A stretch of DNA of 64,000 bases from Epiperipatus broadwayi (GCA_028023455.1 JAQFVV010000002.1:32931725-32995724), one strand, 5' to 3'. Shown: positions 32,586 through 44,190, counted from the stretch's first letter. Translations and numbers: made by a program. The notes: generated from the letters alone by a model not told the origin.

Positions 32586-33054
32586 CAGTGGTGGGCAAAT
32601 AGCGGCCCGAGGGCCACATGAGGCCCACCAAGACAATCAGAAAAATCCACCTTGAACTGAGATTTCCTTCCTGTGACCGAAGGTTCGTCTCATATTTTCC
32701 ACTAGGATGGCCACGTCAATATACATGTGCAGTGTAAATACTATGAGCAGTGTTTTTCCATTTGATCTGGTTAATTTCAATTTTGTCTTTGCATTAGCAA
32801 ATATATACATTTCCAACTTTAGTGAAACCATGAACCCTCCGAAAAAATGTAAAATCGGTGATGAATGTAATGTGTCTAATGAAGAGTGGACAAACAAATA
32901 TTTCTTTCGTAATACAGGTAATAAAGCCGTGTGTTTATTGTGTCATGAAAAAAAGGTGCGGCCCTCCACTAACCTTCGCTTCCACAAAGTAGCCCCTGAT
33001 GTGGCCCTCCACCAGCCTCTGCGGCCCCCGAGCCAAAACAATTGCCCATCCCTG
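32586..33054 (+). mobile_element. hAT deletion derivative, copy 3, with exact 8-bp target duplication
   Basis: Termini CAGTGGTGGGCAA and TTGCCCATCCCTG are imperfect inverted repeats of hAT type. The flanking octamer TATTAGAT is identical on both sides (32578-32585 and 33055-33062). It keeps the start of a transposase and then jumps to the 3' end; 469 bp. Confidence 0.92.
32828..32960 (+). pseudogene. hAT transposase N-terminus (GTF2IRD2/ZBED-like)
   Basis: From ATG 32828 the frame reads MNPPKKCKIGDECNVSNEEW, then TNKYFFRNTGNKAVCLLCHE. This is the start of GTF2IRD2/ZBED-type hAT transposases: a basic N-terminus, EW-xxKYFF, then a BED-like zinc finger of which only C-L-L-C remains. The frame then runs into the non-coding 3' end of the element, so the second half of the finger, the catalytic DDE domain and the dimerisation domain are absent. 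It cannot transpose by itself but could be mobilised in trans. Confidence 0.75.
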
Positions 33055-33200
33055 TATTAGATAGTTATAAGATTTGAAAAGCAGGCATTCTTATACCTGG
33101 AACTTAATTGTAAATATAAGGGATTTGAACTCAGACTTTCAAGCAATCTTCAACTATGTACACTAGTGATATACATGACCACACACATATAGAAAAGATA

Positions 33201-33262
33201 AATAATCTTCAATATACGTATTTCATGCTGAACCAGCGCTCATCAGTTGGTCCAGATTATCA
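33201..33262 (-). ncRNA. Type I hammerhead ribozyme, family B copy 2a
   Basis: Minus strand: ATAATCTGGACCAA, CTGATGA, stem II with loop GTT, GAAATACGTATA, TTGAAGATTAT. Outer stem I ATAATC/GATTAT. Stem III is the palindrome TACGTA with flanking A-T. Core intact. Confidence 0.78.
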
Positions 33263-33472
33263 TCTCCCACACACACACACATATATATATATAATCAGTG
33301 CTCAGTTTATATTAAGATAGCAAATCTTTATACCTTAATGGACAGACTTCAATCTACTCCAATCTCCAACTCTTCAGCCCATCTATACCATTGAAAATCT
33401 AATGATAGAAAAGTATAAAGATTTGCTATCTTAATATAAACTGAGCACTGATTATATATGTGTGTGGGAGAT

Positions 33473-33542
33473 GATAATCTGGACTAACTGATGAGTGCTG
33501 GTTCAGCATGAAATACATCTATTGGTGATTATTTAGCTTTTC
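33473..33542 (+). ncRNA. Type I hammerhead ribozyme, family B copy 2b
   Basis: ATAATCTGGACTAA, CTGATGA (33488-33494), TGCTG-GTT-CAGCA stem II, GAAATACATCTA, TTGGTGATTAT. Core intact; one mismatch in stem III. Confidence 0.75.
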
Positions 33543-33946
33543 TACATGTATGTGGTCATGGGTATCAGTAGTATGAGATAGTGTACATAGTTGAAGGTTG
33601 CTTGAAAGTCCGAGTTCAAATCCCCTATATTTATAATTAGGTTCCAGGTATAAGAATGCCTGTATTTCAAATCTTACACATTAAACGTGCATTCTACCCA
33701 TCTCTCTTCTATGTATTTAAATGAATATTGTCCTATACATGAGGGTCAGAGTGACTTGAGGTCAACATGGACATAGCAACAATATTGGCATCTGTATGGG
33801 GTTTGGGTATTCTATCATCAGATTTTCAATGGTATGGATGGCTGAAGAGTTGGAGGTTGGAGTAGATTGAAGGCCTGTCCATTAAAGTATAAAGATTTGC
33901 TATCTTAATATAAACTGAGCACTGATTATATATATGTGTGGGAGAT

Positions 33947-34012
33947 GATAATCTGGACCAACTGATGAGTCCTGGTTCAGCATGAATACATATATTTGTG
34001 ATTATTTATTTT
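33947..34012 (+). ncRNA. Hammerhead ribozyme, family B copy 3, core damaged
   Basis: CTGATGA (33962-33968) and stem II are present, but GAAA reads GAAT after loss of one A. Probably inactive. Lies 474 bp downstream of copy 2b in direct orientation. Confidence 0.65.
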
Positions 34013-34119
34013 TTCTACATGTGTGTGATCATGTGTGTCAGTAGTATGAAATAGTGTGGATAGTTGAAGGTTGCTTGAAAGTCTGAATTCAAATCCTCTA
34101 TATTAGATAGTTATATAAA

Positions 34120-34640
34120 TATAGCTATATATAATTATTATATTGAAATTAGCTATATCTGAATATAGGCTTATGGCTTTTATTGTATTTTTAAATAAAT
34201 GTATAATAGAACATTTTAAATTTATATCATTTTCATTCATCTTAATTTATATGATACAATAAACAATAAATCATTTGTTTAAATGCACCTGATCGATTAA
34301 TTTATCAAATCATTTGGAGTATATAATTTTAGATATATAAAACATAATTGAAACAAACATAATGAATTATAATTAATTCATAATTATATTTGATAAGAAT
34401 ATTTGATAGTTTATTAATAGTTTTTCTATTAAATTAGTTCATGTAATCATTTATAATGAAATTTAATATTAGTATAGATTTGTGTAAAAATCATAAAATG
34501 TGTGTTTATACAATATATTAAAATTAATCCATGTATACATTACCTTTATTTTTTTTTTAATTTTGAGAAGCATACAGATGTTTTAAATAAGGAGTATGAG
34601 GGAATAGTCGAGAGTGAATTGTTAAATTATTCTTTACCTG
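34120..34640. other. AT-rich DNA, no feature recognised
   Basis: No supported feature. Confidence 0.5.
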
Positions 34641-34653
34641 GAAAAAGTATGAT

Positions 34654-34761
34654 GTCAAGCGTTGTTAGTCGAGAGGTCATCGCACCCGCCTTGCAAGCAA
34701 GTAGTTGGTTGCTGACGGGTGTGGGTTCGCGTCCCGGCCGATGCTATGACATATGAAAAAA
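34654..34761 (+). repeat. SINE family E, copy 2, with exact 12-bp target duplication
   Basis: Head GCGTTGTTAGTCGAGAGGTC, then TGGGTTCGCGTCCCGGCCG (B box), tail GACATATGA plus poly-A. Flanked by AAAAAGTATGAT (34642-34653 and 34762-34773). An extra segment between the anticodon and T arms (AGTAGTTGGTTGCTGACG) resembles a long variable arm. Confidence 0.9.
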
Positions 34762-34779
34762 AAAAAGTATGATTCTGAA

Positions 34780-35465
34780 AAAGCTTGCGAAGGAAGAGTG
34801 ATGAATTACAATTATATATATATCTAATAAAAAAGACGTCATTCAACTAAAATATTTATTCTAGAAAATTAATATTACAAATAATTTAAATTCTTCTTGT
34901 ATTTAATAAATTGTTAATAATAAATTATTTTTTAAAAATAAATATTAAAAAAAAAAAAGTTATGTAACAGAAGTATTCATTATATTTTCGTAGTATATAT
35001 CTCTTCATGTTTTAAATCAGTGACAAGTGCGTAAGATCCTTGGACGACCAATTTTTTTTTGCTGTACACGAACTTCAAATGAACCCCTAAATATTATAGT
35101 CATGTGGTTATTTTACTTATATTTTAATACAAACTTCAAGTTCTGTTGCGCTAATAGAAGCAAACATTTTTTTTAATCAATAAATTATAAATTTATACTT
35201 TAAAAAAAGTGCCTTTTTTAACATAAAAATTATTATAAATTTTTTCTAATCGTGTTGTTTTCATTTATGTTTACTCGATTAAAATCAGAGATCGTCCGAT
35301 TGCAGCATAATAACATGTTTTAGCAGTAGTAATACAACAATGTTATTTGTCAATTTTTCTACCAGTCAAATAATTAGATAATAATTGTTTATTGTTGTCC
35401 TTTGAGGGTGTATGTTATATTTTAGATATCTTATTTGCTAATGCCTCTAAATTAAAGTAACTATT
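34780..35465. other. AT-rich DNA, no feature recognised
   Basis: No supported feature. Confidence 0.5.
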
Positions 35466-35469
35466 TCTG

Positions 35470-35585
35470 ATATCCCATGTGATGGTTGTACAGTCATAAG
35501 GTTCTGGAGCATAAAGTTTCCAGGAATCAGTTCCAGTTCTGATCACCCAAATTTCTTATGAATTCCCAAGCAGTAAAATCATTTG
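35470..35585 (+). repeat. SINE family D, copy 6
   Basis: Head with AATCAGTTCCAGTTCTG B-box region, then the body TTCTTATGAATTCCCAAGCA. Confidence 0.7.
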
Positions 35586-35589
35586 CTTA

Positions 35590-36395
35590 TTTTTATTTAT
35601 TTATTTTACTGTTCTTGATTTTAACAGTGAATCGTAACCCAATTTAAGAATTTTAATATGAAGGATGTTAAGATCTTGTTGAAAGAATTATATATACTAA
35701 TTTTTTTTTTTTTCAATGTATTACATGATTCAGTATGTACTAGGAAGCTTTCCAAAAAAGCATTTTACCCATTTCTGAAAATCACAGGGCCAATGTTTAT
35801 CTTGGAAGTATGTGAGGATTATTATTATTATTTTGTAATTATTGTTTAAACAATATGTCATTTTATCTTAGATAATAATGGACTTAGTTTCTGTTTTTCT
35901 TCACTTTGGTGCTTCAATGTCATATAATCTCCTGAGCAACTAGCCATGTGATTTTAAATATATTAATTCTGATTATATATATTTATTAATTTTAGTGTTC
36001 TGAAACTCTATATGAGGTCACAATTGATGAATAGCTGATAGTGATTTAAATAAGCAGTCCTGAACTGGGTTAGAATTCTTGGATAAAAATCAACATGGAG
36101 AATATGTTGACAAAATTTGGCTAGATTCCATCGTATAAGTAAGTTACTACAGCTGTCAGCTGTTCCACAAGCAAAGGGAACGTAGGGCATCACAGTCTTA
36201 AAGAGAAAAACTTGAAGAAAATATATATATGGTAACAAAGCAATTCCTTCAATTGGGTTAAATAGTGGGTCAATGATTTAACTTTTCTATGCTTAACCTA
36301 CCACAAAGGCTTGAAGGTATTAAACAATTCATTTGCATATATGATTAATTGTTGACAAAAAATTAATACTGTACAGTAAAGTAAATAAATAATTG
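35590..36395. other. AT-rich DNA, no feature recognised
   Basis: No supported feature. Confidence 0.5.
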
Positions 36396-36399
36396 AGTT

Positions 36400-36520
36400 G
36401 CTTCATTGCTCAAGAATTCATAAGAAGTTCAAATGTCTTAAGTGCTAGCACTGAAATCATTTGAGCACCATATATTCCAGGGTCTGACATCAAGCCACTG
36501 GACTATGCAGTACATTTCTG
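36400..36520 (-). repeat. SINE family D, copy 7
   Basis: Complement of the body (TTGCTCAAGAATTCATAAGA) and the head near CCAGGGTCTGACATC. Confidence 0.65.
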
Positions 36521-36539
36521 CACAGGAATCATTCGAAAG

Positions 36540-37060
36540 AGAGTGAATTGAACAGAAATTGTTTTAATAATTTGTTTTTGTCTTATTTTTGATACAGAAG
36601 CCATGAAAAAGATAAAATATGATTGGAAAACATATGAAAAAAAATATTCATGCTTATGAGAAAAGAGATATGGAAATGATTTATAACGTGATAATGGAGG
36701 GGGGGGATAATTTTTTATAGTGTTGGAGAGAGTATATCTGGAATTGTGTGAAAATAAGCGGGAAAATTACAAAAATGATAAAATTTGCTATGTGTAGTTA
36801 TTTGTAAATCAAAAAGAATTAGATTGGAAAGTGAGAAAGATGTCTTCTGGGGATAGATGTTACTGGGGAAATATATGAAGGTGGATAGGCTTTAGAAGAA
36901 CATTCGGTCACATTCATTCAAAATGTAACAGGAACACGCTAAAATTTAATTTAGAAAATATAGAGGAATATATTATTGTTTCAAAAGTGTTAGGAAAAAA
37001 AATTAGAGAAAATCTATTTAGGATTTTTGCTTTTGAAGACACTGAATAATAATGTAAAAC
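36540..37060 (+). other. Purine-rich unrecognised DNA, possibly old transposon
   Basis: A-rich on the plus strand with short open stretches (for example one with LENIEEYIIVSKVLGKK near 36950-37000). No family assigned. Confidence 0.35.
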
Positions 37061-37535
37061 CTACTGGAAAATATATATATCCAGATGATTAAAAGATTGT
37101 GAAGAAAATTATTTTGGAAACATTGGGCTAAGAAAGAAGTGAAAAATATTATTTTGTATAGCGTCAGAAAAGAAGATCATTTCATAGGCATTCATGGCCT
37201 GCATTATTTAGAGTAGTAGCAGAGTACCAGATTCTGGAGTGTAAGGACTTTTGATTGATTCCAATTCTGGTTTCCGTCATTTAGATAACGTAACATACTG
37301 AAAAAAGTATATATATATATCCAGAAGATAAAAAAAGATTATGAAGAAAATATTTTGGACACAGTGGACTGAGTAAGAAATGAAAGGCATTATTTTGTAT
37401 ACCATCAGAAAAAAGGATCATTTTATAGGCATTCATTGCCTTATGTGGTTTAGATTAGTGGTAGAGAACCAGGTTCTGGAATGTAAGGTCCTTTGATTAA
37501 TTCCAATTCTGGCACTTCCTGTCATTTGATTATTA
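37061..37535 (+). repeat. 240-bp tandem duplication containing SINE D copies 8 and 9
   Basis: Units 37061-37300 and 37301-37535 share AGATTATGAAGAAAAT-like, ATTATTTTGTATA and GGCATTCAT landmarks. Each ends with a family D SINE (37205-37275 and 37440-37535). The second SINE shows a clear A box, TTTAGATTAGTGGTAGAG. Confidence 0.75.
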
Positions 37536-37539
37536 CTAT

Positions 37540-38300
37540 TTTATTTTTGTTATGTCATCTCTTGTCTTCTGTCTAATGTTAAGGGCTTTGTGCTATAGGT
37601 CTATGCATTTTACTATTTCTTTGATCCAGAGATCAAACCTGATGATCTTAGATGTTTTTTAGGTAGCTGAGGATATTACATTTTTATATAGCTTGCTCAT
37701 AACTATCCTAGTGAACAATTCAATATTGATCAGGTATTCTTATCTGAAGGCAAATAACTTGTCTATCTGAATTGGTGAAATGAATATCAGAATATTTGAT
37801 TGTAAAGAAAAAAATTTGTAAGATGTCGTTACATTTACGATTAGTAAAAGTGATATTATTTACCTACCAGTAGTTGCTGAATCCTTCGTTTTTATCTATA
37901 TATATATATAATACCAAAGAAAGTGATGAAATATATTATTCCCTTTGCTTGTATATGTAATTCTTTAACAATGTATGTCTGTACTCATAATGAAATGGTT
38001 TCTTTCTTTATATCACCAAGCTGAATACACTTTCGGTGACAAACACCATAATCATTAGCAAAGGAAGTGATGAAATAAATGAATAAAGGAATATAATTTA
38101 ATGAAGATTTAGTAAATAAATTATGGAAGATAATGTGTTAATGGTGGTAAGTTCACATTTGTGATCAGTTTTTGAAAGAAACTGTTGAAAAGATTGTGAC
38201 ATGAAGAAATGGAAATCACGTAGAATGAATATAGAGAAAACGATAATAATTGCCTTGAAAATATATCAAAGGAACTAAGTTAGAGCTCGTCAAAAGATTT
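37540..38300. other. AT-rich DNA, no feature recognised
   Basis: No supported feature. Confidence 0.5.
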
Positions 38301-38305
38301 AGAAT

Positions 38306-38747
38306 CACGGATATCCAACCTATGGCCCAGGATGTTTGTGAATGTGACCAAATGCAAAATTGTAACATTTAAAATATTGAGATTTTTTTGTGATTACATG
38401 TTGCTATGTGATTAAAATAACCATACGTATGGACGCTAATACAATGTCAAATATCGACTGGCTTTATGTTTCTCTTTTTTAGTTTTATAGTTAATATATA
38501 TATAACATTAATAGTGTTTTATTATTTAGATGTATACATTTTCTATGTTAGTGATCACAAATTTGGAGCCTGTTTGATTGGGTCACTACATAATTAGGAT
38601 AATTATTTAAGGACTTTTTTGCTTATCTCTGATGGTGGGTATCACAAAAGTTATGCAGAGACCGGTTTTTATTTTGTCATCTTTTGGTAATGTTTGTATA
38701 TTTAATGTGTGACCTGATCCAAAGGTGCCGAAAGGTTGGACACTTGA
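38306..38747. mobile_element. Probable hAT deletion derivative, copy 4
   Basis: Left end CACGGATATCCAACCTATGG. Right end GAAAGGTTGGACACTTGA resembles its complement. Flanks TTTAGAAT and TTTAGCTA match at five positions. No transposase recognised. Confidence 0.5.
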
Positions 38748-38904
38748 TTTAGCTATTTAGGAAATAGAGAAACAGAAAGTAATTTGATATAAATAATAAA
38801 ATTAAATGAGTCTTCTTCAATTTATGGAACACAATTACTAAAAGAGATTACAATAAGGCAAGGATTGTAAAGATACTGATATGGAATATGAAATAATTGA
38901 ATGG

Positions 38905-39012
38905 TATTATTACGTGAGAGTTCATAAGGAGTTTGAACTCAGGAATAGAATCTATCTAATGATCTTACATTCCAGAGTCTGATACTCTATTGCTGCCCTA
39001 AACCACGCAGAG
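38905..39012 (-). repeat. SINE family D, copy 10
   Basis: Complement of body (GAGAGTTCATAAGGAGTTTG) and head (CCAGAGTCTGATACTCTATT). Confidence 0.75.
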
Positions 39013-39014
39013 TA

Positions 39015-39570
39015 ATATGGATGATAATGTTATATGATATAAATTATGAATCAGAAGAAGAACATAGGTACTTATAATTAAGATAAAAATGGTGGAATGT
39101 ATGAATAGAAGAACTATTAGAAATAGTAATTCTCATATTTTGTGGAAAAGATCTGATAATAGTCTCTAAGGGTACCATAAAGATAAAAGAAAGGGGGCAA
39201 AGGCTCACAAAGAATAGAGCAGAAAATTAAAATATAGAATTAAATGCATGTTCTTTTTTTACTTGTTTTTTATATTTGTGGCTGCTGAAGTTGTTAAGAG
39301 AGATGCCTCTAATGAACTGGAGATTGTGTTGTTTGGAACAAGACTGTCAATTCTTTATTTTCTTATAGGATACTATAATGAGGGGTGTGGTGTTATGTGT
39401 TAATATTATATTTAATCGTTGGTTTGGTCCAAAGCATTCCACTTTCCCTTAAGTGGTTTATTGCAATGATAATCAAATTCTGAAGCTATCCTCTTTGGAT
39501 CGTTTCTATTTTGGCATTTCTGGTCCCTGAATCTTTTGTGCTGAGCAATAAAGGTGCTCAATTATTATTT
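39015..39570. other. AT-rich DNA, no feature recognised
   Basis: No supported feature. Confidence 0.5.
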
Positions 39571-39576
39571 GCTCTG

Positions 39577-39695
39577 CATGGTTGAGTATAGTGGTAGAAT
39601 GTCAGAATCTGGAGCATAAATTCCTTGGATTGGTTCCAGGTCTGGCACTTCCAGTACTCAAACTACTTACGATCTCCCGAGCAATGAAGCCTGTT
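39577..39695 (+). repeat. SINE family D, copy 11 (well preserved)
   Basis: TGGTTGAGTATAGTGGTAGA (A box), GGATTGGTTCCAGG (B box), CTGGCACTTCCAGTACTCAA, GCAATGAAGCC. Confidence 0.8.
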
Positions 39696-39699
39696 GATT

Positions 39700-40285
39700 A
39701 TTTATTTACAATTTAAAAAAAAAACATTTAAATTAGTCTATTGAACTATATTAAATAACGGTGAATTATTTTTATCTCATTATCTAAATCCAACCATGAA
39801 CATAGTCTCATTGTTTTTCTCTGGTTGTTGCAAAATTAATGAAATTATGGGACCGTATTATCTTTTTTTAGTTTTAAATAAATTATATAATCAATTATGC
39901 ATTGAATAAATGTATTAAACAAAGCATAATATAAAAAGTGGGTCATTTGACAAATTGTAATTATTAGCTTTCAATCATTGTTCCTTATTAGATTAAGGTA
40001 TAACAATTGCCGCATTAAGTGAATTTAATGGAAATTTTGTTATACTTTATTTCCTACAATTTTTTTTACTTTTTTTTTGATATTTCAGTATATATTAATA
40101 CATTATGAACAGTATAGGTAGATCTCGGTCTGCTTGTTGTAATTTACATCATTTTTAAAAAGTGACATTCAAAATCTTAAGCAGGTAGTTACAGTGTTAA
40201 AAGTTGATATAATTGAACCTTCTTTTTTCTTCATTTATTTGATTTTTGGTTTCTCTCTTCACCCAAATTTCTATTGGTTTTTAAT
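39700..40285. other. AT-rich DNA, no feature recognised
   Basis: No supported feature. Confidence 0.5.
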
Positions 40286-40289
40286 ATAT

Positions 40290-40690
40290 GTTTTATCAGT
40301 GCTTACTTATGGATCAGAGACTTGGACACTTAACAGAATAGCTATGCAGAGACCTCATACAATTCAACAACAAATTATGAAAAGAATTATGTTAGGAGTA
40401 ACAAGAAGAGGAAAGAACAAACAGGTATCGTTGGCTTCATTGAAAGAATTAAGAAAGTAAAATGGAACAGGACTGGACATATTGCTAGAAATGTTAAATG
40501 GACTGTTGACATTTTAAATTAATCCCAAGAGATTATAAAAATCCTAAAAAAAAGACTGAGATAGATGGATGAAATTACTAAGTTTTCTGGTATGATTGGA
40601 GAAGAGAGGTTATAAGTCAGAGAAAGTGAATGTAACTTAGAAAGATCTTCATCCTGTGATGGATTAGTAATAGTTAAAAATGATGATGAT
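40290..40690 (+). pseudogene. LINE lineage K, C-terminal fragment (copy 3)
   Basis: The frame gives VLTYGSETWTLNRIAMQRPH, then QQIMKRIMLGVTRRGKNKQV. After a frameshift it gives the W-R-GH-AR-like stretch and WMDEITKFSG-like residues. This is the classic end of LINE ORF2 (LTYGSETW, then MERRMLGI, then K-W-GH-AR, then RW-DEI). No RT core. Broken by several stops. Confidence 0.8.
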
Positions 40691-40694
40691 ACTA

Positions 40695-42275
40695 TCTGGT
40701 GTGCATGGAAATTGATTTAAAGATGTTACTCCTTCATTTTGAATATTTCTATCTCTATAGTATAAGATAGTGTTCATTTTCAAACATGAGTTCAAAGACC
40801 ATTTATTTGTGTATAAAAGCAAATATTTATAAATAAAATTATTGTCTGATATTTATTACAGGATTGTTTATGTCATAAATATGTTGGGACTCATAATGGA
40901 TGTATTTAGGAATACTAATTTATTAACATATAAATTCATTTAAATAATATTTAGTTATTTAAAATCTTGAATTGGTGAAAAGTATGGTAATAACAAGAGT
41001 TTTTAATAATCCTGGTTTCTTGTTTTTGAAAATATGCTCATGAAAATACAATTGATAAAAACCGTGGTTTAATAATTGGAGTTTTAAAAAACCACAGATG
41101 CTCTATTGGTCATTAATTGAGAAAAAATATTATGCAACTTTTAGATTGGAGAGCTATAAATTTGAGTATATGAATTGGTTGATATATCTGGACAGTCTCA
41201 GCAAAAAAATGGACTTGGGAGTTTTGAGAGCAACACACACTCCTATAACTATTTCAAATAAATTAGCAGCTGTCCTGTCAAGTTCGTTGTATTGAAAGAA
41301 AACAAATCCCCTAGTGGCATTAAAAAGAATTAATTTAGGGGTGTGTTGTAATATTCCATAAATATAAGTTTGAAAGACTAATAGATATATTATTCTTCAG
41401 CGTTCTGGATATGATAATGTTGAATCTACAATTGCAAGAGTATCTTCCTATAAATTAGGCATATAATGTGAAAGGTTAGCATCAAATTCATTTTCTGATG
41501 AATTTGAGTATAGTTTTGACCCCATTTGCATTGTAACGATGATTTCAATAAAATTTTAAAGAGTTGCTGTATTAGTTTCTTTCACTGAGGTATAGCTGAG
41601 AACAGAAGATAATGAAGAGTTGAAATTAGGCTGTCAAAGTCTTTCAAAAAGTAATGCTTGCAGCAAACAGTAAAAGGCGGACATTACAAAATGTCAAATA
41701 AACAGCTCAAAGTGTGTAGGTGTAATTTTTGTGACGGTATTTGTGGTTCATGGATTGAGTGATTTGTATATTCATCACAATTTTTTTCTTTTTGTCTTTA
41801 CCTTTTGAAGTTGTTTTTTCTGACTTACAGCAGTCTATTCATTCACAAGTTGTTGGTAATGATGACAATGATGATGATGATATGATTAATAAAATTAGCT
41901 GATGACTTCAATATCTACATAATCGAAAAAGTTAAAAATTTGAAGTCAAAGAATATTTGACACACACACACACCCCAAAAAAGGAATGGCTTATTTGTTT
42001 AGGAATTACAATAAATTATAATAATTCAATATTTTGTCTTTCTTGATTTATGGTTTTAATTAATGTCTATCGCACGAAAGAATGTGTATCTGTTTATATT
42101 CATACAAATAGTATGTTTATTGATGTGGTAGAGTTTCCTACTAATGGGCATTCCATGAATGCACAATGCATTCCAGTGGAAAATGACTGATTTAGTTCTC
42201 TCCCTAAATAGCCTGCAGTAGCATTTCTGAATTAATTTATGACTGAAAGATAGGCTTATTATTTACCGTGTCTAT
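40695..42275. other. AT-rich DNA with weak repeats
   Basis: Half-copy of family I near 40830-40920. The 41725-41790 segment repeats 20920-20970. Short GATGAT run at 41861-41884 and CA run near 41961-41973. An open stretch at 41098-41295 is not recognisable. Confidence 0.4.
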
Positions 42276-42284
42276 ATATGTAAT

Positions 42285-42480
42285 ATATAGGGTATATGAG
42301 CACAGACTTTCACATGACCCACGACTCTCCACTCTATCTCATAACAGTGATACACTTGAACACATATGTTGAGAAGATAAATAATCACCAATATATATAT
42401 TTCATGCTAAACCAGCAATCATCAGTTGGCCCAGATTATCATCTCTACACATATATACTATATATTGAATTAATTGATGT
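42285..42480 (-). repeat. Family B fragment, copy 4
   Basis: Part of a family B unit (GAGCACAGACTTTC, then TCATAACAGTGATACAC), with the ribozyme described separately. Confidence 0.75.
42380..42441 (-). ncRNA. Type I hammerhead ribozyme, family B copy 4
   Basis: Minus strand: ATAATCTGGGCCAA, CTGATGA, stem II with loop GTT, GAAATATATATA, TTGGTGATTAT. Stem I outer and inner helices are preserved. Stem III is now TATATA. Core intact. Confidence 0.72.
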
Positions 42481-42958
42481 GTTTGTAGAAACGTAGTTGA
42501 GTTATTTACTACAAAATTTTTAAGCCAATAGCGTGACTGAAATTTGACTGTTTTCATACCTTATCCCACAACCGAACAATGAGTTAATTTTAAATTTTGT
42601 TTTTGATTGGGCAAAACTGCTATTGAAAAGTTCGAGTCAGCTGTGAAGCTCTAATTACATTAGCATTTTCGAGTGGTCTGCAAAATTTTGCGATGGCCGA
42701 GTAGCATTGAAGATGATCGACGAATATGAAGCCCATTATCACATTTGATGTCATAACTCATGATCCAGCTACTGCCTTAAATTATTTGTGGTGAATATCT
42801 AATGTGACGCTACATGACGAGTACCTTGATTCTGAGGTGGTTTGCAGGCATTGTGGGACCTTAGTATATATTTATATACATAAATTTCAAGACATGGATT
42901 TTTAAAAAATATTTATAAACTATTATTAAAATACCTGGCCGTAACAGTTTAATGCAGA

Positions 42959-43334
42959 GATAGTGAAGAATTCGACTCAACTTGTTTCTATTGGTGCTCG
43001 AAGTCACATGACGTTTGATTATTTTATTTATTATTAGTTGAGAATTATTTATATATATGTGTGTTTATTATATTCGATTCAGTGTAATATATATATAATT
43101 GAAATTGTATAATAAATTTTAATACTGTTTTTCAAAAACTGTCACTTGCGGATAATGAAGAATTCGACTCAACTTGTTTCTATTGGTGTTTGAAGTCACA
43201 TGACCCTTGATTATTTTATTTATTATTAGTTGAGAATTATTTATATACATGGGTTTATTATATTCGATTCAGTGTAATATATATATGAAATTGTATAATA
43301 AATTTTAATACTGTTTTTCAAAAGCTGTCACTTG
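42959..43334 (+). repeat. 192-bp tandem duplication
   Basis: Units start at 42959 (GATAGTGAAGAATTCG) and 43151 (GATAATGAAGAATTCG) and are about 95 percent alike by eye, including AGTTGAGAATTATTTATATA and CAGTGTAATATATATA. No coding content recognised. Confidence 0.9.
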
Positions 43335-43624
43335 CTGATGTTGATAATACTTGACAATTTCTGCTTTCCAGCTATGCACCAATTAACATTTTCCTTATCC
43401 TCGTCTTAACTTCTTTTTTATTAGTGCTTGTTGAAAAAAATATTCCTGATTCATAAAATATTATAATCTATAAAAAAAAATTAATAACCATTAATTTTTT
43501 TATTAAAAAAAAGTTATGTTTGAATATATTAATTAAATAGTTTAAAATTAAATTTTTAATACTTATTTTAGCTTGTCAATTTAAATTAATATAGAAAAGT
43601 GAAAATAAAGTATACTGAAATAAT

Positions 43625-44190
43625 AAGATTTGAAATACCAGGCATTTTTATACCTGGAGCTTAATTGTAAATATAGAGGATTTGAACACAGACTTCAAGT
43701 CCCTTCACTATCCACACTATCTCATACCACTCATTCACATGATCACACACATGCAGAAAAGATATATAATCAACATTTTGTGCTAAACCAGCACTCGTCA
43801 GTTGGTCCAGACTACCATCTCCCATACATATATATAATCAATGCTCAGTTTATATTAAGGTAGTAAATCCTTACACTTTAATGGACAGGCTTCAACCCAC
43901 TCCAACTCTTCAATCATGACCTCAAGTCATTCTGACCCCTCGTGTATAGGACAGTATCCATTTAAATACATAGAAAAGGGATATGCAGAATGCAGGCTTA
44001 ATATGTAAGATTTGAAATATCAGGCACTCTCATACCTGCAGCGTAATTGTAAATATAGGTAATTTGAACACGGAATTTCAAGCCCCTTCACTATCCACAC
44101 TATCTCGTATCACTCATACACATGATGACACACATGCAGAAAAGGTACACGATCACCAATATACATATTTCATATATATATATATACTGA
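43625..44190 (-). repeat. Family B tandem fragments, copies 5 and 6
   Basis: Two direct partial units (43625-43990 and 44005-44190), each starting GATTTGAAATA and CAGGCA. The ribozyme in the first (about 43765-43817, minus) has CTGACGA, an allowed variant, but CAAA instead of GAAA. The second unit ends before the ribozyme core. Confidence 0.75.

Larger units (their letters stand above)
33070..34100. mobile_element. Family B composite (inverted half-unit plus tandem units), 15-bp target duplication
   Basis: 1031 bp flanked by TATTAGATAGTTATA at 33055-33069 and 34101-34115. Left arm 33071-33342 pairs with 33408-33675. The right part continues as a direct second unit. Ribozymes at 33201-33262 (-), 33473-33542 (+) and 33947-34012 (+). 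No reading frame is conserved. Confidence 0.88.

Noticed and set aside
41098-41295. 65-codon plus-strand frame
   Set aside because: Considered as a recombinase or PLE fragment; no motif fits.
43630-43863. Plus-strand frame in family B
   Set aside because: Lies wholly within a ribozyme repeat whose other copies do not conserve the frame.
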